Below are positions 57,121 through 64,000 of a stretch of DNA of 64,000 nucleotides, piece after piece. Within the stretch, counting starts at the first letter, position 1. Each line of letters starts with the position of its first letter. The translations under genes were made by a program, and so were the position numbers. Source of the DNA: JAFAFN01 sp963707555 (GTDB taxonomy: Bacteria; Actinomycetota; Acidimicrobiia; Acidimicrobiales; Microtrichaceae); NCBI GenBank assembly GCA_963707555.1, contig CAVPQM010000002.1, positions 124,001 through 188,000 on the forward strand, read 5' to 3'. The notes beneath the pieces were generated by a model. It was not told the DNA's origin and did not search any database. It saw nothing but the letters and a program-made list of their open reading frames with translations.

Positions 57121-58833
57121 ATGGCAGCACCGAACCCCCCTGCGGCACCGAACAGCCCTGCGGCACCGAACACACCGCCAGCGCTGAGCATCCCCCGGGT
57201 GAAGCGAGCCGGCCTCCCCGTCGACCTCGCCCGCCTGACCACCGAGGGCGACGGCTGGCTCTCCCCCGACGACCGGTACGCGCTCAAGACCGTCGGGGTG
57301 TGCCCCCAGGGTCAGGACGGCATGTTCATGGTCCGGGTCCGGGTGCCCGGCGGGGTGCTGCTCGCCGCGCAGGCCCGCGGCATCGCCCGGCTCGCCCGGG
57401 CGATCGGCTCCGACTGGATCCACCTGACGACTCGCCAGAGCATCGAGTTCCACTGGGTCGAGGCCCGCCGGGTCGAGTCGCTGCTCTCCTCGCTCGACGA
57501 GCTCGGGCTCACGACCCGCTCCGCGTGCGGCCACACGTTGCGCAACGTCATGTGCTCCGAGGACGCCGGACTCGGCCTCGAGGAGCCCTTCGACTGCTTC
57601 CCCGACGCCCGCCTGGCGAGCGACACGATCGTCGCCCGGTCCGCCGAGCTCAACGTCGTGCTCCCCAGCCGCATCAACCTGGCGTTCGGCGGTTCACCGC
57701 GGTGCCGTGAGGACGCCCCGTTGAACGACGCGGCATTCGTGTCGGTCGTCCGCGACGGCCGGCCCGGCTACGAGCTCTGGGCGGGCGGCAGCCTCGGCAA
57801 GTCGCCCCGACTCGGGATCATGGTGTCGGAGTGGGTCGACCGCACCGAGGTGCTCGCGGCGGTCGAGGCCGTCATCGACGTCTTCGTCGCCCACGGCGAC
57901 TTCGAGCGTCCCGCCAAGGGCCGCATGAAGTTCGTGCTCGACGCGCTGGGCCCCGACGGGTTCGTCACCGCGTGGAAGTCAGCCTTCGAGGCAGCGCTCG
58001 ACCGGACCCACCCTGCTCCTCCGCAGGTCGAGGTGCTCGACGACGCCGACCAGGTCGCGATCCTGTCGCAGCTGCCACCGGGTGGGTGGTCCGAGGGCGT
58101 GCGGCCCCAGAGGGTGCCCGGACGGGCGCTCGTGAGCGTCGCGCTGCCGCTCGGCGACACGAACGGCTCCGAGTTCGAACTGCTCGCCGACCTTGCCGAA
58201 CGGCACTCCGACGGGGCCCTCGTGCTCTCTCGGGACCAGAACGTCGTGCTGCGCGACGTGGCGATCGCGGAGCTCCCGACGATCCGCGCCGCGCTCGCCG
58301 TCCGCGGACTCGGACTGCTCGGCGACGACGATGTCGTCGACATCCGGGCCTGCACCGGCGCCACGGTCTGCGCCGTGGGCATCACCGACTCCCCCGCCAT
58401 GGGTCGGACCCTCGCCGAGCTGCCGTCGCTGCGGCGAGCGGACACGCTGCGTGTCTGGGTCTCCGGCTGTCCGAACTCGTGCGCACAGCACCAGGCGGCG
58501 GACATCGGGCTCGCCGGCTCGAAGGTGCGCATCGACGGTCGCACCACCGACGGCTACCACGTCTTCCTCGGCGCCGAGATCGACCGGGGCATCCTCGGCG
58601 AGGTCGTCGGTCGCGTCAGCGAGGGCGACCTGCCGGCCACCGTCGACGCCATCGTCGGGCTGTGGAGCGCGACGCGCCGGGCCGGCGAAGCGCTCGGCGC
58701 GACGGTCCGACGCCTCGGACTCGACGCGGTGGTCGCACACCTCGACGCCGTGCTCGCCGACCGCTGGGCCAGCGGCGCCGAACCCGATCTGCTCGACCGC
58801 CCGACGGGCACACCCGTCGCACTCGCCGGTTGA
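57121..58833 (+). CDS. Siroheme nitrite/sulfite reductase
   Basis: 570 residues. It reduces nitrite to ammonium or sulfite to sulfide using siroheme and a 4Fe-4S cluster, in the cytoplasm. The cluster ligands are RACTGATVCAVG (C-x5-C) and GCPNSCAQHQ (C-x3-C). Two half-repeats are seen, with siroheme-contact HLTTRQSIEFHWVE and SACGHTLRNVMCSEDAG in the first. The N-terminus has 18-base repeats encoding AAPNPP, AAPNSP and AAPNTP. Nitrite is favoured over sulfite because an FNT channel gene follows. Either ferredoxin or a small reductase would supply electrons; none is adjacent. ATG at 57121. Confidence 0.88.
   Translation: MAAPNPPAAPNSPAAPNTPPALSIPRVKRAGLPVDLARLTTEGDGWLSPDDRYALKTVGVCPQGQDGMFMVRVRVPGGVLLAAQARGIARLARAIGSDWIHLTTRQSIEFHWVEARRVESLLSSLDELGLTTRSACGHTLRNVMCSEDAGLGLEEPFDCFPDARLASDTIVARSAELNVVLPSRINLAFGGSPRCREDAPLNDAAFVSVVRDGRPGYELWAGGSLGKSPRLGIMVSEWVDRTEVLAAVEAVIDVFVAHGDFERPAKGRMKFVLDALGPDGFVTAWKSAFEAALDRTHPAPPQVEVLDDADQVAILSQLPPGGWSEGVRPQRVPGRALVSVALPLGDTNGSEFELLADLAERHSDGALVLSRDQNVVLRDVAIAELPTIRAALAVRGLGLLGDDDVVDIRACTGATVCAVGITDSPAMGRTLAELPSLRRADTLRVWVSGCPNSCAQHQAADIGLAGSKVRIDGRTTDGYHVFLGAEIDRGILGEVVGRVSEGDLPATVDAIVGLWSATRRAGEALGATVRRLGLDAVVAHLDAVLADRWASGAEPDLLDRPTGTPVALAG
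57124..57177 (+). repeat. Three 18-bp in-frame repeats
   Basis: Three tandem 18-base units encoding AAPNPP, AAPNSP and AAPNTP at the very start of the nitrite/sulfite reductase. Confidence 0.85.
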
Positions 58834-58913
58834 ACCGGCGTCCCGTTGCTGTCAGGCCCCCCATCACCCCATCCCCCACCAGCCTCATCAGCGCACCAGC
58901 AAGGAGTTCCGAC

Positions 58914-59768
58914 ATGCCCGTTCCGGTACCAGAAGCCATCGAGGACGCCGGCGCACTCGCCGACACGAAGTCGAAGGGGGCGTCGGATCCGAGACGCTTC
59001 CTGTTGTCCGCCGTGCTCGCCGGCGCGTTCGTCGGCATCGCCATCGTCCTGCTGCTCAGCGTCGGGGCACCGCTCGTCGCCGCCGGTTCGCCGCTCGCGA
59101 AGCTGATCATGGGCTCGGTGTTCGGCATCGCGTTGACGCTCGTGGTGTTCGCCGGTGGTGAGCTCGTCACCGGCAACATGATGGTGATGACCCAGGGGGC
59201 CATCGGCCGCACCGTCACCTGGCCACGCGCCGGCCTGGTCTGTCTGTTCGCCCTGATCGGCAACTTCGTCGGCTCGGTCCTGCTCGCCGCGATCGTGCAC
59301 GGCACCGGCCTGTTCGGCGCCGGACCCGCCTCGGAGCTGCTCGCGTCGACCGTCGCCGCCAAGGACGCCGCATCGGGTCCGCAGCTGTTCTGGCGTGCGG
59401 TGCTCTGCAACACGCTGGTCTGCCTCGGGCTCTGGATGGCCTCCAGGACCAGGTCCGACGCCGCCAAGCTGGCGGTGCTGTGGTGGGCGTTGCTCGCCTT
59501 CATCGCCTCGGGCTTCGAGCACTCCGTCGCCAACATGACGACCTTCTCCCTGGCGGCGTTCGAGGGCACGGGCACGTGGTCGATGCTCGGCCGGAACCTG
59601 CTGTGGACCGTGCCCGGGAACCTGGTGGGCGGCGCGGTGCTGGTCGGGGCGGTCTACGCCTACCTGGGCCGACCCACCGGCACCGCGGCGGTCGAGCCGC
59701 TCACGTTGGACCAGGTCGGGGCACCGTCGGCCCGCGAGCGGGAGGGGACCGAGCTGGTCGCCTCCTGA
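58914..59768 (+). CDS. Formate/nitrite transporter family channel
   Basis: 284 residues with six hydrophobic helices. FNT hallmarks: VFAGGELVTGNMMVMTQGAI (the first pore loop) and FIASGFEHSVANMTTFSLAA (FEHSVANM with the central pore His). The first segment FVGIAIVLLLSVGAPL and last VPGNLVGGAVLVGAVYAYLG complete the fold. Next to the siroheme reductase it most likely imports nitrite (NirC-like), although formate and hydrosulfide are transported by relatives. AAGGAG lies eight bases before the ATG at 58914, 80 bases after the reductase stop. Confidence 0.9.
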   Translation: MPVPVPEAIEDAGALADTKSKGASDPRRFLLSAVLAGAFVGIAIVLLLSVGAPLVAAGSPLAKLIMGSVFGIALTLVVFAGGELVTGNMMVMTQGAIGRTVTWPRAGLVCLFALIGNFVGSVLLAAIVHGTGLFGAGPASELLASTVAAKDAASGPQLFWRAVLCNTLVCLGLWMASRTRSDAAKLAVLWWALLAFIASGFEHSVANMTTFSLAAFEGTGTWSMLGRNLLWTVPGNLVGGAVLVGAVYAYLGRPTGTAAVEPLTLDQVGAPSAREREGTELVAS

Positions 59769-59784
59769 TCGGACGGTGTCCGAC

Positions 59785-59814
59785 CCGGCCCGTCCACCAC
59801 GGTGGGCGGGCCGG
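59785..59814 (+). terminator. Terminator hairpin after the FNT gene
   Basis: A 13-base stem with one G-T wobble (ccggcccgtccac with gtgggcgggccgg) and a 4-base loop, 16 bases after the stop at 59768. No T-run. Confidence 0.7.
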
Positions 59815-59887
59815 ATCGCGTCCGGAGCGTTCGACGAGCTGCACGCGCACAGCGCCCGGGCGCTGGACCGCCCGAACACCGGAACGG

Positions 59888-59918
59888 CGACAGCCCGGCC
59901 GAGACGGCCGGGCTGTCG
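59888..59918 (-). terminator. Terminator hairpin after nrdB
   Basis: A perfect 13-base stem (cgacagcccggcc with ggccgggctgtcg) and a 5-base loop, 37 bases past the nrdB stop on the minus strand. Together with the hairpin at 59785 it separates two convergent operons. Confidence 0.75.
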
Positions 59919-59955
59919 TGAGGATTCGGGCTCGATGCCCGACCGGGCGGTCGAC

Positions 59956-61053
59956 TCAGAAGTCGTCGTCGAGTGCGAACTCTCCGTCGACGCCGGTCTG
60001 GTACGCCGAGACGGTGCGCTCGAAGAAGTTGGTCAGCTCCTGCACGTCCTGGAGCTCCATGAAGGCGAACGGGTTCTTGGAGCCGTAGGTCTTCGGCAGA
60101 CCGAGGGTGACGAGCCGCTGGTCGGCGACGAACTGCAGGTATTCGCGCATGTCGGGCAGCGACATGCCGGGGATGCCCTGCGAGAGCAGGTCCTCGGCGA
60201 AGGCGTACTCGACCTCGACCGCCTCGGAGAGCATCGCGGTGACGTTGGCGGCGAGCTCGTCGTCGAAGAGCTCGGGCTCCTCACGGCGGACCTGCTCGAT
60301 GACCGAGAACGCGAAGTTCATGTGGCAGCTCTCGTCGCGGAACACCCAGTTGGTGCCCGACGCCAGGCCGTTGAGCAGCCCCTTGGAGCGCAGGAAGTAG
60401 ACGTAGGCGAACGCCCCGTAGAAGAACAGCCCCTCGATGCACGCCGCGAAGCAGATGAGGTTCAGCAGGAACATCTTGCGGTCGCCGCGGCTGCGCAGCT
60501 CGTCGAGGGAGTTGATCGAGTCGATCCACTTGAAGCAGAACTCGCCCTTGCGCCGGATCGAGGGGATGTTCTCGATCGCACTGAACGCCTCGGCGCGCTC
60601 CAACTGGTCCGGGATGTAGGTGTCGAGCAGCGTCAGGTAGAACTGCACGTGCAGCGCCTCTTCGTAGAGCTGGCGCGACAGGTACATGCGCCCCTCGGGG
60701 CTGTTCACGTGCTTGTACAGGTTGAGCACGAGGTTGTTCGACACGATCGAGTCACCCGTCGCGAAGAACGCGACCAAGCGGTTGATCAGGTGACGCTCGG
60801 CCGGCACGAGCTTGCGCTGCAGGTCGACGATGTCGTCGGAGAAGTCGACCTCTTCGACGGTCCAGGTGTTGCGGATCGCGTCGCGGTACATGTCGTAGAA
60901 CTGCGGGTAGCGCATGGGCCGCAGCGTCAGGTTGAAGCCGGGGTCGAGCAGGTTGCCGACCGGGCGCTCCGCGCCGTCGGTCAGGTCGATCGGTTCGGCG
61001 AAGGTTGGTTCGAGTGTGGTGTTCTCGAGTGCGGTGTTCTCGGCGAGCGACAT
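59956..61053 (-). CDS. nrdB: Ribonucleotide reductase small subunit
   Basis: 365 residues. Houses the di-metal tyrosyl-radical cofactor. Ligands and radical Tyr: QLYEEALHVQFYLTLLD (Glu, His and, four residues after the His, the Tyr), ACIEGLFFYGAFAYVYF (Glu) and FRDESCHMNFAF (Glu and His); the first Asp is probably in VEEVDFSDD or the ATGDS block. The C-terminus GEFALDDDF is the acidic peptide that docks on the large subunit. It ends upstream of a strong hairpin and follows nrdA after 80 bases. Confidence 0.92.
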   Translation of the reverse strand: MSLAENTALENTTLEPTFAEPIDLTDGAERPVGNLLDPGFNLTLRPMRYPQFYDMYRDAIRNTWTVEEVDFSDDIVDLQRKLVPAERHLINRLVAFFATGDSIVSNNLVLNLYKHVNSPEGRMYLSRQLYEEALHVQFYLTLLDTYIPDQLERAEAFSAIENIPSIRRKGEFCFKWIDSINSLDELRSRGDRKMFLLNLICFAACIEGLFFYGAFAYVYFLRSKGLLNGLASGTNWVFRDESCHMNFAFSVIEQVRREEPELFDDELAANVTAMLSEAVEVEYAFAEDLLSQGIPGMSLPDMREYLQFVADQRLVTLGLPKTYGSKNPFAFMELQDVQELTNFFERTVSAYQTGVDGEFALDDDF

Positions 61054-61133
61054 CGTGTGCGTTCTTTCGTTCTCGGAGGCGGTGGTCGACCGGAGGGTCG
61101 GGTCAGCAGTGGGCGTGGGCGGTCAGCGAGCCG

Positions 61134-63670
61134 TCACTGGCAGGCTTCGCACGACTCGGGGTTCTCGAGGGAGCAGGCGAGCGCCTCGTCGTCGGTGAAG
61201 GTCTTCTCGGCGTCCTGCTCGACGGTGTGGCGGCCGGCTCGGTCGACTCCTTCGTCGGCAGCGGCGTGGCCGGCACCCCACCGCCGTTGGGGCCCTCGGG
61301 GGTGCCCCCTGCGCCGGTGGTCTTGTTGATGCGGGTCGCCGGCCGCGAGCGCAGGTAGTAGGTCGTCTTGAGACCCTGCTTCCATGCGTGCATGTACATG
61401 GAGCTGAGCTTCCCGATGGTCGGGGACTCCATGAACAGGTTCAGCGACTGCGACTGGTCGATGTAGGCGCCACGGTCGGCGGCCATGTCGATCAGCGAGC
61501 GCATGGGGATCTCCCAGGCGGTGCGGAAGATCGCCCGCACGTCCTCGGGGATCTCGTCGATGTCCTGCACCGACCCCTCGGCGCGCTTGATCGCGGCGAT
61601 GACCGACTCGGTCCACAGGCCCCGAGCGCCTGGAGCTCGCGCACCAGGTAGGAGTTGATCTGCAGGAACTCACCCGAGAGCGTCTCTCGCTTGAACAGGT
61701 TCGAGACCTGCGGCTCGATGCACTCGTAGCAACCGGCGATCGACGCGATCGTGGCGGTCGGCGCGATCGCGATGAGCAGCGAGTTGCGCAGGCCGTCCTT
61801 GGCGATCTTCTTCTTCAGGTCGGCCCAGCGAGCCGGGTCGGTCGGCGTGACACCCCACAGGTCGAACTGCAGGTCGCCCTTGGCGGCACGGGTCTCGTCC
61901 CAGCCGCCGTGGGTGCCGTCGACCGACGCGAGCAGGTTCGAGGCGGTCAGCGCGTTGAAGTAGATCTCCTCGGAGATGCGGGCCGACAGCGCCCGGGCCT
62001 CGTCGGAGTCGAACGGCAGGCGGAGCTTGAAGAACACGTCCTGCAGACCCATGATCCCGAGGCCCGACCGGACGCCACTTCGAGTTCGAGTTGCCGGCCT
62101 CGTCGGTCGGGTAGAAGTTGATGTCGACGACGCGGTCGAGGAACGGCACCGCCAGACGAACGACGTCGGCCAGGCGATCGAAGTCGAAGGCCAGCGCGCC
62201 GTCGGCACCCGGGCGCACCATGGCACCGAGGTTCACCGAACCCAGGTTGCAGACCGCCGTCTCGGCCTGGTTCGTCACCTCGAGGATCTCGGTGCAGAGG
62301 TTGGACAGGTGCACGACGTTGGGCGTGCCGTCGGACGCCACGGTCCCGGTCTGGTTGCACTTCTCGTTGGAGGAGTCCTTGAACGTCATCCAGCCGTTGC
62401 CGGTCTCTGCCAGCGAGCGCATCATGCGGCTGTAGAGCTGCCGAGCGGGGATCTGCTCCTCGAACAGGCCCTCGTTCTCGGCCTGCAGGTACGCCTCACG
62501 GAAGTCGTCGCCGTACAGGTCGACAAGGTGCGGGACCTTCTTCGGGTCGAAGAGGCTCCACTGCCAGTCCTGCTCGACGCGCTCCATGAACAGGTCGGGG
62601 ACCCAGTTCGAGAGGTTGAGGTTGTGGGTCCGACGGGCGGCGTCGCCCGTGTTCTCCTTCAGCTCGAGGAAGGCCTCGATGTCGGCGTGCCACGTCTCGA
62701 GGTACACGCACGCCGCACCCTTGCGACGGCCCCCCTGGTTGACCGCGGCCACCGAGGAGTCGAGCGTCTTGAGCCACGGCACGATGCCGTTGCTCAGGCC
62801 GTTGGTGCCGCGGATGAGCGAGCCCCGCGAGCGGATGCGGCTGTAGGACAGGCCGATGCCGCCGGCGTGCTTGGAGAGGCGGGCGACGTCGCGGTAGCGC
62901 TCGTAGATCGCGTCGAGGTTGTCCTCGGGCGAGTCGAGCAGGTAGCAGCTCGACATCTGCGGGTGGGTGGTGCCCGAGTTGAACAGCGTCGGCGACGACG
63001 GCAGGTAGTCGAGCGACGAGATCAGCTTGTAGAACTCGATCGCCTCTTCGGGCGAGGTCGACAGGCCACAGGCGACGCGCATGAGGAAGTACTGCGGCGT
63101 CTCGATGACGAACCGGGTCTCGGGGTGACGGAGCAGGTACCGGTCGTAGACGGTGCGCAGGCCGAAGAACTCGTAGAGCCAGTTGCGCTCCGGGAGGATC
63201 GCGTCGTTGAGCTTGCGGGAGTGGGTGGCGACCATCGCAGCGGTCTCGTCGCCGATGATGCCCTGCGCCTGGCCCAGGGCCACCGACTGCGAGAAGGAGT
63301 AGATGTCCTGGTTCTGGACCTCCTTGTCGATCACGGTCGCCAGCAGGCGCGCCGCGAGACGGGAGTAGTTCGGCTCCTCGGCGATGAACGCAGCAGCGGT
63401 GCGGATCGAGAGGTTGTCGAGGTCCTCGGTGGTGGCGCCGTCGACGAGGCCGGAGATGGTCCGGGTGGCGACACGCATCGAGTCGACGTTCTCGAGGCCG
63501 GCTGCGCACCGGGCGACCGCTCGCACGATCTTGTTCAGGTCGACCGACTCCAGGCTGCCGTCGCGCTTGCGGACGCGCATCTGGGTACCCAGGTCGGTGT
63601 CGACGACCTCCGGGGAGTCGTCGAGCACTTCGATCTCACGCACGTCTTCCGAAAGTGCCACCGTGTCCAC
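61134..63670 (-). CDS. nrdA: Ribonucleotide reductase large subunit, class I (frameshifted)
   Basis: Makes deoxyribonucleoside diphosphates. An ATP-cone (RVRKRDGSLESVDLNKIVRA, about residues 30-120) at the N-terminus; active-site cysteines in MSSCYLLDSPEDN, SNLCTEI and ETAVCNLGSVNLG; Tyr pair in LKTTYYLRSRPATR; C-terminal redox pair ESCEACQ. Frame changes occur near 62080, 61625 and 61260; each time the family sequence continues (GLGIMGLQDVFFKLRLPF; EDVRAIFRTAWEIPMRSLID; TFTDDEALACSLEN). Start uncertain: GTG at 63670 and 63661 are both near AGAGGA. A long leader of about 230 bases separates it from the promoter. Confidence 0.9.
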
Positions 63671-63850
63671 CGATCCTCTGTCCGTCTGCTGGCTGTCTGC
63701 TGCTGATCCACCGGGCCACTGCGACCACTCACCGTGTGCACCGCCCTGTCGCACCGTCCCTGGACCTCGCGTCCGTGCAACAGGCCCGTGGCACCGCCCT
63801 CACGACCCGGCGCGGACGCCACGACGTGCTGGATTCCGGTGACCGCCCAA

Positions 63851-63898
63851 TCACCAGATGTGGTGGCTCGCTGACCCCTGCACCCCTACATCTTGGGG
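63851..63898 (-). promoter_or_regulatory. Two NrdR-like boxes in the nrdA leader
   Basis: Two 16-base sites, 63851-63866 (core caccagatgtggtg) and 63883-63898 (core ccctacatcttggg), resemble the NrdR consensus aCaCwAtATaTwGtGt. They are separated by 16 bases, so the centres are 32 bases apart, about three helical turns, the usual NrdR arrangement. They lie just downstream of the predicted start point, where NrdR-ATP/dATP would repress. Confidence 0.7.
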
Positions 63899-63910
63899 TG
63901 CAGAGCTGTA

Positions 63911-63940
63911 ATTACAGTCGCGTAAGTACAACCCTGTCAA
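63911..63940 (-). promoter_or_regulatory. Promoter of nrdA-nrdB
   Basis: On the minus strand TTGACA (63935-63940), 18 bases, then TGTAAT (63911-63916): a near-consensus primary-sigma promoter, rare at this GC content. The start point would be near 63904. The -10 lies inside a perfect 12-base palindrome ctgtaattacag (63906-63917). Confidence 0.75.
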
Positions 63941-64000
63941 CGCTATCGGGCGTGTCGCACGCGACTTTCTCGACCGACCCCGGGGTTCGCGCGGAGTGAT

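Overview
This window comes from a GC-rich actinobacterium. WhiB, the MtrA-MtrB-LpqB operon, a ROK glucokinase, a uroporphyrinogen-III synthase fused to a winged helix, the C4 zinc-ribbon/phosphatase pair and GTGA/ATGA gene overlaps all point that way. The mix of families suggests class Acidimicrobiia, but that is inference; no phylogeny was run. It is chromosomal housekeeping DNA. I found no IS element, prophage, CRISPR array, tRNA or rRNA. One structural RNA, RNase P RNA, is clear.

The sequence carries many single-base frameshifts. They cluster in the first 9 kb but also break dnaK, clpB, cbpA and nrdA, which cells normally need. I read them as consensus errors, give one span per broken gene and state where the frame changes.

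1-8.9 kb: a DUF58 protein end, a TgpA-type transglutaminase, DUF3040, DNA polymerase IV, a Nudix hydrolase, then surface lipoproteins (beta-helix, DUF1996, NlpC/P60, cupredoxin). 8.9-14 kb: a membrane-anchored HTH protein, an inositol-monophosphatase-family enzyme and mtrA-mtrB-lpqB. 14-18.6 kb: phosphofructokinase divergent from glycerol kinase, an ACT protein and an autoregulated TetR. 18.6-30.2 kb: a long minus-strand run with AlaC-like aminotransferase, ROK kinase, a coiled-coil SMC-like protein without a P-loop, ArsA ATPase, membrane protein, QueG, NYN protein, zinc ribbon, TrpD and WhiB. 30.3-35.6 kb: glycerol-3-phosphate dehydrogenase, an alkyl-DHAP-synthase-like flavoprotein, a membrane protein and a second FGGY kinase. 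35.7-38.5 kb: small proteins, a protein of sixteen 9-residue repeats overlapping an RDD membrane protein, and rnpB. 38.6-45 kb: the chaperone operon dnaK-grpE-cbpA-cbpM-clpB. 45.4-54.6 kb: a PucR-type regulator, an Abhydrolase_9 membrane hydrolase, and a minus-strand group with a class A PBP, zinc ribbon, membrane protein, histidine phosphatase and a winged-helix protein. 54.7-59.8 kb: a nitrite/siroheme cluster (oxidoreductase, HemD-winged helix, nitrite/sulfite reductase, FNT channel). 59.9-64 kb: class I ribonucleotide reductase nrdA-nrdB behind a promoter with two NrdR-like boxes.

Three themes link the genes. Glycerol metabolism is spread over glpK, glpD and the second kinase. The nitrite genes join import, reduction and a siroheme precursor enzyme. 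Several promoters place a TANNNT box 7-8 bases before the start codon, suggesting leaderless mRNAs. The most unusual structures are the P-loop-less SMC-like protein, the nonapeptide-repeat/RDD pair, and a 14-bp tandem repeat before arsA that forms a chain of overlapping five-codon ORFs.
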